Of a stretch of 26,344 nucleotides of DNA, positions 8,426 to 20,330 are shown one piece after another. A model generated the notes under the pieces. That model was not told where the DNA came from and did no database searches. It was given only the letters and a program-made list of their open reading frames with translations. The stretch spans positions 1-26,344 of the forward strand of contig JAEUBA010000198.1 in the NCBI GenBank assembly GCA_018257865.1, in the 5' to 3' direction. Source of the DNA: Stereocaulon alpinum. Its lineage: Eukaryota; Ascomycota; Lecanoromycetes; Lecanorales; Stereocaulaceae. Position numbers and translations under genes: made by a program. Position 1 is the stretch's first letter; each line of letters starts with the position of its first letter.

Positions 8426-9880
8426 CTAGCTAGCCATCGTTCCTGATTCCATGGGCTCCCTTTCCTCATCGTCATGATCTCTTATTGTCATGATCTCTAT
8501 CTCCAATTCTTCGGCTTCTTTCCACCGCCCTTGTACCTTGTATATCGATATCACGTCGCCCGTGCTCGTCAGCAATTCTTCGGCTTTTTCGTGCCGTCTT
8601 TGAATCTTGTACGTGAACGCCATATCGATCATACTTCTCAACGTGTCTGGATGTTCGGCTCCGAGGACCCTTTTTCTCACACTCATGACATATGCGTGCA
8701 ATTCTTCGGCCTTTTTCCATTGTTCTTGTATCTGTAAGTCCTCCGTCTCGCACATTCCTAGACCCCGATATGTCAATCCTAAAACGTTTGTGTCTGTCAA
8801 CACTTCTGGATGCGCTGCTCCAAACACCCTCGTGCGCGTCTCTAGAATCTGCTCTCTCAGCTCTGCAGCTTTTTTCCATCGCTGTTGTATCCTCCACAAC
8901 TCCTTTTCGTTCCACCCTTGATCCCAATACACGTTTGCTATATTGTTCATAGTTCCCAGCGTACGTAAATCTTCATCTCCAAAGGCTTTCTTGCTTGCCT
9001 CCATGATTTGTGTTTCCAAGTCCTCAGTCTTTTTCAACCAATCTTCGGTATTGGATCGGCCTTGATTCCAATACATGCCGACCAGGCAAGACATGTCGTC
9101 CAGTGTATCGAGGTGTTCGCCTCCAATTATCTTCTCTCTCGTCTTCAGAACTTGCAATTGCAACTCATTGGCCTCTTTCAATCGCTCCTGCATCTTCAAC
9201 CCTTCGGTTTCCCCCCACGCTTGCATCCAATTTATCTGTGCTAAAGAGCTCATACGATTCAATGTATGTGGATGTTCCACCCCGTAGACTCTCTTGCTTG
9301 TCTCCATAACATGCACTTATAAATCTTCCGCCTCTTCGAACCGTCCTTGCTTCGAATATAGACTTGCCAAACCGCTTCTATAATCCAGCGTGCTATGATT
9401 TTCCGCTCCAGATACCCTCTCGCTCATCTTTATAGTATGTACATACAGTTCTTCGGCATCTTTCTGACGTTCGTTGTGATGCGAAAGTATAAAGGCAAAT
9501 TCTTTCATGCTTCTTAACGTCTCCGGATGTTCCGCCCCAAGAATCCTCTTCCTCGTCTCTACAGCTGGTAAGATCAATTCTTCGGCCTCTTTCCAACGCC
9601 TTGCTTCGAATAGTCCGATCCTAGATCATGCATACTGGTCAACGTGGCTGGATGTTCCACCCCTAGAACCCTCTTTTTGATTTGGAAAACTTTTGCACCC
9701 AAAGTCTCGGCATTTGCCCATTGCTTCTGCGCTGAGTATGTTGATACCAAGCTTGTCATCACGCTCAACGTGTCTGGATGTTCTGTCCCGAGGACTCTGT
9801 TGCTCGCTCGTAAAAGTTGCATTTGCAGCTCTTCAGCTTCTCTCCATCGTGCTTGATTATAAAAGACATAGACCAAGTGG
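8426..9880 (-). pseudogene. Kinase-TPR gene, 3' half: TPR array, broken
   Basis: The minus strand encodes about ten kinesin-light-chain-like TPR units in the fungal style (WxEAEEL...RKRVLGAEHPDTL...LA). Two lesions break it. A one-base deletion near 9598/9599 lies in the Gln-Gly-Arg-Trp turn of the third unit. An in-frame TAA at 9317-9319 lies in the fifth unit, at a position that is often Gln in sister units, so CAA to TAA (CpA to TpA) is likely. Four units at 8615-9235 have enlarged A-B loops (48-54 instead of about 42 residues). The last unit is shortened and is followed by an acidic tail ending at 8426. Upstream the frame runs straight into the transposon at 9881 and resumes at 21416. It is probably non-functional unless translation restarts. 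Confidence 0.85.
9875..9880. repeat. Target-site duplication, left copy (AAGTGG)
   Basis: AAGTGG flanks the left inverted repeat. The matching AAGTAG flanks the right one at 21416-21421. They differ only by TG to TA, a RIP-type change. Removing the element and one copy restores the TPR frame. Confidence 0.8.
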
Positions 9881-10046
9881 TACGGTGTGCCGTAATGGGC
9901 AAATAGCTATATCAAATATTTTGAACTTTTATTTTGAACTTTTATTTCTAAAACCTACCCTACTACATTTGTAATTATTAATAATCTAGTAACTATACTA
10001 CTACTAGTAATCTAATTATCTATAGCGCCTATAGTATAGCTTATCT
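9881..10046 (+). repeat. Left terminal inverted repeat
   Basis: It aligns with the reverse complement of 21264-21415. It carries an extra 14 bp from duplication of a TTTTGAACTTTTATT unit. The first 14 bases are nearly self-complementary (TACGG..CCGTA). It keeps CA and TG up to about 9990, so it is less mutated than the right copy. Confidence 0.9.
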
Positions 10047-10279
10047 AATAGTACTCTATTAAATTCCTACCTCTTATCCTTATAGCGCTGCGTATAATTA
10101 ACTTAGACTCCTACTAAGAATAAATCCTTAATACCTATAATAGGGGTACTACTACGGGGGATATCCTTATTAAATTATATAAGTACTACCCTATAGTTAG
10201 TCTAAGGATACTATAAAGATACTTAGATAATTAGGGCGCGAAGAAATATATTAAATATAAGTATTTAGACCCTTAACTC

Positions 10280-11740
10280 TATAACTTAATAATTACCTTC
10301 CTCTTCTATAAGCGCCTAGCGACTAATTAAGAGATAAAAGTTAAGTTAGAAGCTATAGAAATACCTATATAAGCTAAATTACTTTAGTAAATTAGGATTA
10401 AGCTAGGTTACTAGTAGAGATATAAGATTAGGTAGAGATAGTTTTAAGATAATAAGATAATTCGTATTATATAGGAGTACCTAGCTAGTAGCTTTATTAC
10501 TAACTTTAGCCTTATATACCTCTATACCTACTTCTAACGTAAGGGGATCGCTATCTCTAAGTATAACTTAATATATAGAATAAGACTAGTCGATCTAAAA
10601 GGTATCTAGCGAAGATTAGAGAAGAAATAATATAAGTATTAAAAATATACTATATTAAGACCTAACGTAATCTAGTCTATTAATACGTATTATAAGCTAG
10701 AGTTCTTTAGCGTCTAAATCTATACTATAATTAATACCTTTTCTTATAAAATCCTATAGATCTATATTAGAGTCTTAGCTTATATAGTAATTAGTATAGT
10801 AAAGTAATATTTAGACTATTTAGCGGAGATAAAAACTATACCTAATATAATCTAGTTTAATTAGGGGATAGAGACTATTCTTATTATAGACGCTTACTAG
10901 TAGTTATATTATATATAAGAGGACTATACTAAGAGACTAAGACCTTTTAAGAAGTATTAGATATTTAGGAAGAGTATCGTAAACTAAAGAATTAAGGCCT
11001 AGTAGATATATCTATAGTCTTCTATACTATACCGCTAGGTACTCTTCTTTAATATCGCGTAAGAAAAAGGATATTATTAATATAATAGGCTTTATAATTA
11101 ACTAGCTTACTACGCCGTCTATATACGCTTAATTTATAAAGAAGCCTTCGAATTTATAGAGAACTAGAATTTCTATAAGATTCGTCCTTATATAGTCTCC
11201 GGTAAATCCTAGTATCTCTATAAGTTCCCTAAACCTCTAGTAGAGAAGTACGCTAGTATACCTAATCTAAAGCTTATTAAAAAGCTAAGGGCGGAATTAT
11301 AAGCCTATAACGTAGATAAATATTTACTACTAGTAACTAAGGAGTAGTACTACTAAAAAGCTTTAGAGCTTAGATATAACTTAGATATACTAAAGGCTTC
11401 TAATATCCTTACTACTAGAATAGGGTAGCGACTATATAGTCCTATCTATATAAAGCTTAGGGAGGTAATCTACTAATATATTATCTTAGGTGCAGAATTA
11501 ATCCTTACTAGTATAGAGACCCCTACCGGAGTAGGGTAGTAGCGACCTTCTTAGATAGTAATAGATACGTTTTAGAACGCTTATAGGTATAAGGAGCCTA
11601 ATATATTTTAGGATCAGCTAGATAATAAGCTTAGGCCTAAGTCTAATAATAAGATCTATTCGGAGGCGGCGGATTCTAAGGTAGCGGATTCGTATATAGG
11701 GGGCGAAGAGGCTATCTAAGATATACTTAAATAAAGTATT
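10280..11740 (+). pseudogene. rve-type DDE integrase, RIP-degraded
   Basis: One plus-strand frame can be followed from about 10280 to 11740 through TAA/TAG codons. It gives the order of the fungal integrase-core family. There is an N-terminal helical part with Leu/Met-His-like repeats and a Gly/Arg-Pro-Asn-x-Ile-Trp-Ser-Ile block. The three catalytic acidic positions can be placed: AAT at 10682-10684 (Asn for Asp, before HKL), AAT at 10859-10861 (Asn for Asp, before x-Gly-x-Glu-Thr) and AAG at 10994-10996 (Lys for Glu, after Asn-Gln-Arg-Ile). All three follow a T, so each fits GAx to AAx by TpG to TpA. A C-terminal region with a Tyr-Lys-Phe-Pro motif follows. The family is recognised by motif order. 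The start codon is not fixed. Confidence 0.7.
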
Positions 11741-12420
11741 AGATTTAAAAAGTATTATAATCGATTTTTTAGCTATATTACTTACGTAATTACCTTAAGT
11801 AATTATATTAAGTAACGAAAAAATAGTATATTTCTAAACGACTAATTAACTAATTATATATAATAGATTAATAAGATATCCTTATTTCCTTTCTTACCCT
11901 CCTTATAGAGACTCTTCTTAAGGTCCCTATATATTTTTAATATATAGGGATATTATAGTACTAGAGGGTCGCTATTTCGAAGCGAAATTTTTATAGTAAA
12001 TATAGCCTAGAAGTATTCGTATCGAGTTGTATAAATCTATATAAATCTATATAAAACTGTATATAAAGACCTATATAGAACTATATACTATTTCCTAAAA
12101 GGGTCTAGTCTAGTATACTAGTATATTAATTAACTTCTAACTAAAAAACTTTCTTTCTATAATAACTAACTCTTAGTAAGTTATATAGATCCTATATAGG
12201 CTTACTTATATAGACTTATATAGATAGTCTAGTAGATATATATAGGTTTTGCCTAGAACTGCAGACTATTATATAAAATAATATAATATAGCGTAGATAG
12301 TAGTAAACTTATATAGAGTCTTCTAGCTAAGTATATCTCTATTTTAGTTCCGTACTAACTTGTTTTCTTTCTATATAGATTTATATCTTTTAATATATTT
12401 CTATACTAATCGTTGATAAA
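11741..12420. other. RIP-degraded sequence, low complexity
   Basis: No gene seen. At 12025-12110 there is a degenerate run of TATATAAATC/TATATAGAAC-like units. CA and TG are nearly absent. Confidence 0.4.
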
Positions 12421-12424
12421 ACGT

Positions 12425-12970
12425 ATAAAATAGTAATTAGTAATAACGAAGAAGACGCGACCTATATATATCCGTAGGACTTTAGTATAGACTTTTACGA
12501 AGATAGTAAGACTAAGAAATTAGAAATCCTAATTAAAACCGAATAGTTTATATATAGTCTCGAGAAAGTTCTATATAAAACCGTCGAAGTCGCGGTAATA
12601 CCCGCTACTAATAAAGTTATAATATATACGAATAAAAATATAGTCTATATATATCTAATACGTTCCGCTACGGTTTTATACTAACCGGTAAGAACTTAAA
12701 CCGTCTATATACTATTAAGGGTATCTTATTATAGAGTTAGGTAAGTCTATACTATAGTAGTAAGGAAGTATACGTTCCCTATATAAAAAAGCTTAGTTCC
12801 TTTATATCTTATCGAAGCGACCTACGGTTTCGGGACGGGATATATACTAATTATTTAGTATCTAAGGACGGAATTAGTTAATATAACTTTATCTTAGGTT
12901 AGTATAAATTTAGCCTAGATTTCTATAGTAATTATACTAATTTATATAGAAAAAGTTAAGGCGGCCGCTA
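12425..12970 (+). pseudogene. Unidentified ORF remnant
   Basis: A plus-strand frame around 12450-12650, shifting frame near 12720 and continuing to about 12960, has few stops for RIP-mutated DNA and a protein-like composition (acidic start with Glu-Asp, then mixed Lys/Glu/Leu, later Arg-Ser-Asp-Leu-Arg-Phe-Arg-Asp). No family recognised. It may belong to the TIR element or lie beyond the Helitron 3' end. Confidence 0.3.
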
Positions 12971-13399
12971 AGAAAGATATATTAGACTTTAATAGTATAT
13001 TCCCTTATAATCCTATTTAGTCCTATACTAATCTATATAGCCCCGCGTAAAAAAATTAAAGTAAGTAATATATCCGAAAAAGAGATATACACCGGCCTTA
13101 AAGAAAAGTACTAGGAATTATTAAAAATATATAGGTATTTTACAGATCTATATAAAGAGAGATAGGATAATATAGTAAGGGCGAGTCTAGGTCTATAGAT
13201 AAGATATAGTATAGATCTATATATAACTATAATAGTTCGAATAGAACCTAAATAGGATATAAGTAGGAAATAAAAAGATCTTTATAGAAAAGTACTTTCC
13301 TAATATAAAAATATAATATAATCGTAATAATTTATAATATTAGTTTTCTAGTAATACCTTATAATAAACGACGTTATCTATTTTCTAATCTATACTAGT

Positions 13400-16300
13400 T
13401 AGTAAAAGAACTGCAAGTCTCTATATATCTTTAGTATAGGATAGTATAATATAGAGCTAATTATAACTAAAATAGGACGAAAGTAGATTAATTCCTATAA
13501 TAGATAGTAACTATCCTTACGACTTATTAATAGTTATTATAAAATAGAGCCGAACTAGAAACTATTTATATATAAGGATCTAAGGATAGTTACTATCTTT
13601 ACTAGTTAGATTAATTCTTAGAATTAAATATAACCTACTATCCTACTTTCCTTTTAGAATACGACCTTTAATATACTGCTAGGATAGACGTATAATAACT
13701 AGCCGTATTCTATTATATATACCTTTATTAGGGTATAGATTCCGTAATAATATAATTAGGGCCCTAACCTTAAGATATAGCTATATAGGAGGAAATCCAG
13801 ACGGCTTAAGAGATTATAAAAACTTAAGACTTAATCTATCTATTATACTATCTAATAACGAACTATTAGTAGATAGAAAATACCGTATATTACTAAGTAG
13901 ACGGGAAAGGATCTCTATATTTAGGAGCGCTGCTATATTATTCTATAGAGATAAGATCGCGCGACTTTTTATAAGGTAGTAAGTCCTCTTTTAGTATAGA
14001 GCTATATAGCTACTAGGTACGTAAATACTATTATAGTTTAATAGATAGGTAAGTATAAGTATAATTTATAGATTACTAGTAGAGCTAATAACTAAGGAAG
14101 TAAGAAGGGATTTAAGGCGTACGCGATTCTTTAAGTCCCTAGCTAAGCCCGCTTACTAAGCGTACTAGGAACTTCGCCTAGTATACTAGAAACCTACTAA
14201 GTATACTAGGCCTAGCACTGATATTCGCCTTCCGCTTCACACTTTTAAAGAAATCCGGTACCAGCGAGGATCGTATAAGGTTAATAGTTAAAAATATTAA
14301 TTCCGTAAAAAGTCGTATATCCTAGTATAGATTTATAACTTCTAGTAGTAGTTATATTAACCCGTATAAAGATAGTTTATAGGATATACGGGTAATCTAA
14401 CTCGCGAAGACCTAATTATTAGACCTAGCGCAAAGCCGTATATTCTAGTTAAGTTTAAGTATCGAAAGTTATAGCTAAATTTAAGAACTACGAAGGCTCG
14501 TATTAACCTATATAGTATAATTACCCTTAGGAACTACTAGTATAGTCTGTATAAAGTCTCCCCCTATACTTACCGGTATACTACTAAATAGATTATTATT
14601 CTTATAGATATCGTATAGGGTAGTATTAACTATAGTAAAGTTACTCTTATTCTATATAGGTACCTTATCCTAGATAATTAGAGTTATACGGCGAATCAGC
14701 TGGGCTGTATTAGACTATACTAGAATATAATAGATAGACGTATTATTATAGTTAATTAAGATCTTAAAACGGGAATATAAGGTATAGCTACTAGGTAGTA
14801 AGATTACTATAATATCTATAGAAGTAATATATAGAATAATATATCCTTAGGCGCGGAAGTAGTAATATAATACCTTATATAGAAAAGTTTTACTAGTACC
14901 CGTAGTACCGTAGATAAAAAAGTACGTAGATTAAGAGGTTATTATAATAGCTATAATAATTATATCGAAAGTATAATATTACTTAATATTTAATTACGGA
15001 ATAGTATAATTACGTAATAATACTTACTCCGTAATATTATAGTATAGCTTAGACGCGATTAGAAAAGGGTAAGTATACGTAGACTAAGGTAGAATTAGTA
15101 TAAGTAAGTTATAATCCGTAAGCTTTCTTCCCTAATCTTATAACTATTTAGTAATTAGAAATAACCTATAGTTAAGGTATATATTTAGGGAATTAGCTAG
15201 TACTAATAGGTAATCGCGAGTAATATAATATAGTAAATTATCGTATATATCTAAATAGAAAATATTCCTAAAGTTTTAAAGGTTCGCTTAAATTACCGTT
15301 AATTAGTATAGTAACGAATAGAGAACGTAAAGCTCGACCGGTAGAAAAGTATATAGACTTATTAAAGTATTAAAACTATTCGCTATTATTATTAAGAAGA
15401 CCTAACGTAATATAAGTAGCCTAGAAGGTTAGGTATAGAATAGTATTAATAGTACGAATAGCCGTAAAACTAGTAGGCCCCTATATAACTATAAGTAGTA
15501 TACGTAAGTAAAAACGCTCGCCCTATACTAGTCCGTAATTATATATCCGGCTAATTATACGGCCCCTTTACTAAGGTATCTAGCGCCGTTTACCTTTCTT
15601 ACTATAATAGATATAATACTCTAGGAAATTATAGTATAGAAGGTGGCGGCTATTAGTATATTTAGTATTATAACGTAAAAAGCTAGTAAGGGTTATCTTA
15701 GCTTCTTTAAGTACTTATATAAGGTCGATAATATCCTTATAGAAATATACCTACTACTTATTAGGGAGATATAGTACTAATCGAATTACTAGTAGATCTT
15801 TATTATAATTATAGAACTCGAATAGGTTCTACGTAGCCTAGTACGGACTAATATAATAATTATTAAGATACCGTATAATCTTATTATATTTATCAGCGAG
15901 CTTTGAAGTCGTACGGTCTATACCTTTATATATATATTTATATATATACTTAATAGTACTAACTAATACGTATACCTCTATATTAATATATATAGAGTAT
16001 TTACGAGTTAGCTAGGGATTATATAGAACTACTTAGTAGTTATCTAGTACTACCTCCTAACTATTTACTTTTTTAATCTATATACGACTATTATTATAGT
16101 AATAATACTAAGGGTAACTATCTTCCGTAATAGATATTTTAGGCTAAAAACTCCTTAGAAACTTTTTTAAATAGATCTACCTAAAGCCGTTTAGGTACTT
16201 TACTATATAGGGCGACTTTAGGTTCTACTACCTATAAGGGCTATAGGTTATTTAATCCTAGATAATTTACTATAAAGATCTATTAAGATTAATCGTAGGA

Positions 16301-17760
16301 TTAGGTAGCTCCGCGTAGACTAGGTTATTAATACGGCCTTAGTATAGAAAGTTATTATCTCGATATAGAAAGAGGAGGATATATATATAGGGTAGGCCTT
16401 ATTTCTAATACTTAATAGTCTATATAATCCTAAGATATCGTCCGAACTAATCTTTAAGGTCCTATATTAAAGCGGACTGTTTTATATAGAAGACGCGCGC
16501 TATTAGGTCTACTTAATTAGCGGAGGTTTAATTATTAAAGGCTACAGCCTTAAGCTTAGGCTAGTACGGATTTATAGTTATTATTATAAAAAATATAGCC
16601 TTTCCGAAATATTATTATATAGCTAGGGAGTCCTAGTAATTTTAGGCTATAGATCTATCCCCTCTACTAAAGCTAGATAGTAGAATTATACGTCGCCTAA
16701 GCGTATCTATATAGCTATTACTAGCTAGTAGAGTATTAGAAACGCCCTAATATAAATCGTAACGGATTATATCTTAATATCTGCGATAGAAATCTAGGGT
16801 TTACTAATTAATAACTATATAGTAATTAACTAAATATTACTAAAATAAACTACTAGCCCGTAGTATAGTAGAGTACTAATTAGGATAGGAAAAGAGATAG
16901 TATTATAACTATATACGCTCTAAGTAACGTATAATAATATAGGTATTATTATTATTACGGAGGCGTAAGGCCTAGTACTAGCCTATATTCCCTTATAGAA
17001 AAAGGAGAACGTAGTATAAAGGAAAGTACGCAGCGTTATTATAATTAATAGTATAGAAATAGGGTTCTTTACTATCCTTACGCCGTTCTATAATAATAAT
17101 ATCCCGAAAGCTACGGTCTTTATACTTATCCGGAATAAAGGCTGTAACCTCTAATATAGTAGGTAGATTTATACTTCTCTTATTAGATCCAGCCTCTATA
17201 ACTAATTAAAGGCGAGGATTAAGGATAATCTATATTAGGCCTATATAGGCCTAGGCTCGCTTAATTTATTCCTATATAGTAGCGTATATATTAATAAAAG
17301 GATTCCTATAGGAACGTATTATATTATCTAGGTTATAGAGAAGCAGCTACTAAAGATTAGGGTAATTATAGAGCTAAGATATCGCTATAGCAGTCGGATT
17401 ATAAAAGTATAGTTAAGTAAAAGAAGGTATTACCTACGCACTAGTATATAGCGGCCCTTATAGATAATAAAGTTCGCTATAAATAGTAAACGATTAGATT
17501 CCTATACGGCCTTATAAACGCGTATCCTACTAGTATTTATAGGATATAAAGGTTAGCGCGTTATTATAACTACGAATATACTTTAGGAAATACCTCGACC
17601 GTTATATAGTACCCTATAATAATTCGCGTAGAAGTTCTAGTAGTTTAAGTAGAGGAGGTAGTAATCTATTACCCTTTAAATAGTAGGTAGTATATAGTAT
17701 AGGTCCTTACTTAGCCTCTACCTTCTAGTATAAAATAGAATAGATACTATACTATTTAGT
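13400..17760 (-). pseudogene. Helitron Rep-Pif1 helicase, RIP-degraded
   Basis: The minus strand carries the Helitron domain order over about 4.4 kb, the usual length. The Helitron-like N-terminal domain lies at about 17480-16960, including a block ending Pro-Leu-Tyr-Tyr-Val-Leu-Leu-Phe. The Rep HUH motif is at 16381-16389, in Gly-Leu-Pro-Tyr-Ile-Tyr-Ile-Leu-Leu-Phe, where both His are now Tyr. A conserved middle part lies at 16100-15600 (Tyr-Ile-His-Lys-Tyr-Ile-Tyr-Lys-Gly-like). The Pif1 Walker A motif is at 14886-14909 (Gly-Thr-Thr-Gly-Thr-Ser-Lys-Thr, Ser in place of Gly), with further Pif1 motifs to about 14540. The C-terminal Gly-Phe-Pro-Pro...Leu-Lys-Val...Leu-Leu-Arg-Asn-Leu block is near 13800. 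Helitron ends (5' TC, 3' hairpin and CTRR) were not located, so the limits are approximate. Confidence 0.8.
14110..14275. other. Interrupting segment with little RIP inside the Helitron
   Basis: At 14212-14273 the DNA keeps several CA dinucleotides (CAC, CACAC, CCAG), unlike the kilobases on either side. Next to it (14140-14215) are repeated ACTAAGCGTACTAGG and ACTAAGTATACTAGG units. The Pif1 frame is not recognisable across this stretch, so it may be a small insertion. Confidence 0.35.
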
Positions 17761-19690
17761 TATAGGACCTAACGTATATATATTAGCCGTATAGTTTAAT
17801 ATCAGGCCTTTTAACGGCGGAGGAGGAGGACGTATAGGAATAGTAGGACGAAGAGAAGGACGTATTATTATTATATAGACTAGCCGTAAAGTAGAAAGGG
17901 TTTAAGAGGTAGCTATATATTAATATTTAGATTAACGCGTTAGTTATAGAACTATATTAGGGTTAAGATCCGTAAGAGGATATAGCCTCTTAAAAGCCTA
18001 GATAAAAGAATTAGTAAAGATTTATATAGGAAAGGTACTAATTTAGAATATACTTAGTAATAGTAGTAAAGTCTTAGAAGAGACTAATTAGGGGCTAAAA
18101 AATTAGTAATAGGTTTAGTATAGGCGTATCTAGAATAGGTCTACTAGGATATAGTATTATATAGTACTATATAGAGATATATAGAAGGATATAAACAGGT
18201 AAGGAAGCTATATAAAGGTAGTAAGGAAGGTATAAAGACGCGTATAGGTAAACAAAAATTTTGATAGTTAAGTTACGTAATAGAATATCCTTAGCGATAA
18301 ATTATAGCTAATTATTCGGTAAAAGCTTAAAGTCGTCTAATACTATATAGATTTTCTCTAGACCTTATAGTCGGTAAGGTACTATTTTTGATTTCTTAGC
18401 TTAGCAGGCGAAGTAGACGGGCTAATCCTTATAGCGTACCTAACTACTAGCGTTATTAACTATAGGAGTACCTATTAATACTTAACCCTACTTACTCTAT
18501 ATCTCTCCTAGTATTAAAAACTATTAATAATACCTTATATCCCTAACGTACTTAATAATCTTAAAAGAGCTTAGTTTAGGCTACTCGCTACTACTTTTTT
18601 AAAGAAAATTAATTAGGTATTATAAAAGTTATAGCGGTTATAAGTTTTAGACCCTACTCTTAGTATTCGTTAGTATCCGCTATAGGGTTTACTTCCCTAT
18701 ATACCTTTAAAGGAAAGCTAAGATCTTTAATATAGAAGAGATTAATAACTACTAAATAGATTTATATCTTAGTACTAGTTTCTTAAAGAGCGGTGTTAGA
18801 ATAATAGTTCTAAATTAAAAAATTCGTTATTACCTTTAGAATTCGTTAACTTCTTTACTCCTAAAGATTTCTACCTACTAGCGTTAGTATAGACGCTTAG
18901 AATAGATAATATAATAGTTTTTAACTATATAAAGCTCTCCCCCTACTACCTCCCTACCTATATAATTCTAAGGTAATCTAGAGTACTATAATTATAGTTA
19001 TTATCTAAACTTTTATAAAGATCTATATAGGATTAGCAGCGTAGTTATTCTCTACTAAAAATATCTCCTTTAAGCACTCTATAGTAGAAATTTAACTATA
19101 TTTAAGATATACCGCTACCCTAAATTATAATTATAAGACTAGGCGATTCCCTAGATCCTTCGTTAACTACTAGCGATAAATTCTACTATACGCCCGTTAT
19201 AATATTATCCCTACTAAGACGGTTTTACTTAGAGAAAGGTAGAAAAGACTACTTTAGTATAGTAAAACCTAGTAAAGGTTATAGTAGTAATTATATATAT
19301 ATTAGTTCTAAAGATAACTATATAGGAGAGAGTTAAGAAGGCGAGGTAAGTAAGTCCTACTTATATATATTTAATATAGCTTATTATTTCTAAGAACTAC
19401 GCCTTCTATATAAGAGTATAATACTTATAGCGTTAAAATACTCCGCTTTAATTAAGTAGACTTATATAGCTACGACTTCGCGCCCCTATATTAGTAATAG
19501 CGCGATATATATAGGAATATTATCCTCCTCCTTAAGCCTATACCTTATCCCTAAACCTACCTACCCTAGAAGTAGGATAGTAGCTGAGAAATAGCTTATA
19601 TCTATTATTCCTCGCTAGTAATATTATCTCCGTAGTACTACCGATAATTACTAAAGGACCTATATTAATAATCGCTAATATAGTTAGTAT
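17761..19690. other. RIP-degraded sequence without identified gene
   Basis: Probably includes the Helitron 5' end and part of the host TIR element. No motif or repeat could be assigned on either strand. CA/TG are nearly absent, apart from a few near 18250-18410. Confidence 0.4.
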
Positions 19691-20330
19691 AATATAATAT
19701 TATATTATATAGTCTTAGCTAATATATTTAGGAATTATACTTTATACTATCTTTAATATAAAGATTAATTCTCTAGAGGATTAGATTCGCGATATACTTT
19801 TTACTAATTATAGTACTAGCGCTAAGTTTATCTTTAATAATATAGTAGGGGTTAATAGGGTCTAGATCTCTCCTAGGATTTAAGGTAATACTTTATATAG
19901 TATACCGGTAATAATAGGAGATACGGCTGATTCTCTAGTATAGGTATATAACTTTATACTACGAATTAGGCTTAATAGAGCTAAGCAGAAAGAGCTATAT
20001 TTAATCTATAAGATAGCTAAAGATAACCCTAAGGCGGTAGAGGTAGCGGAGGAAGAAGAATATAAGGCGGAGAGGTAAAGATATATTTTAGTAGAGGCTC
20101 CTAAGAAGTATATAGTAGCGAAGGTTTTAGTAGCGAAGGTTTTAGTAGCGAAGGTCTCTAAGATACCTATAACTCCGTAATCTAAAGGGAAAGGAAAGTA
20201 GAAGGTTAAGGAAGAAGAAGAAGTAGAAGTTAAGAAAGAAGACCCTATAGTATAGGTTATAGAGAAGTTTAGTAGTCTTAAGGTAAATTACTTCCTTAAA
20301 ACTATATAAATATCGCTAATTATATATAGG
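19690..20330 (+). pseudogene. Unidentified ORF remnant with acidic/lysine-rich tail
   Basis: A plus-strand frame is followable from about 19700 to 20310. The first part has a mixed, globular-looking composition. From about 19980 it becomes strongly charged: an Ala-Lys-Gln-Lys-Glu-Leu start, Glu-Glu-Glu-Glu, three copies of Val-Ala-Lys-Val-Leu/Ser (20115-20159), then Lys/Gly-rich and Glu-rich blocks. Such tails occur on DNA-binding transposon proteins, but I recognise no family. The stops are the TAG/TAA type expected from RIP. Confidence 0.4.
20115..20159 (+). repeat. 15-bp tandem repeat, three copies
   Basis: GTAGCGAAGGTTTTA occurs at 20115-20129 and 20130-20144, and as a variant at 20145-20159. 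It keeps the frame of the surrounding ORF remnant (Val-Ala-Lys-Val-Leu). Confidence 0.85.

Noticed and set aside
8161..8433. 90-codon plus-strand ORF with a hydrophobic end
   Set aside because: It lies over the spacer and the antisense of the candidate exon, has Pro/Ser low complexity, and nothing supports translation.
8474..9309. Several plus-strand ORFs of 70-104 codons opposite the TPR array
   Set aside because: They are antisense shadows of the repeated minus-strand TPR sequence. Their products show no domain and repeat with the TPR period.
16859..17580. Plus-strand frame with few stops
   Set aside because: The opposite strand here reads clearly as the Helitron-like N-terminal domain, so this frame is its shadow.
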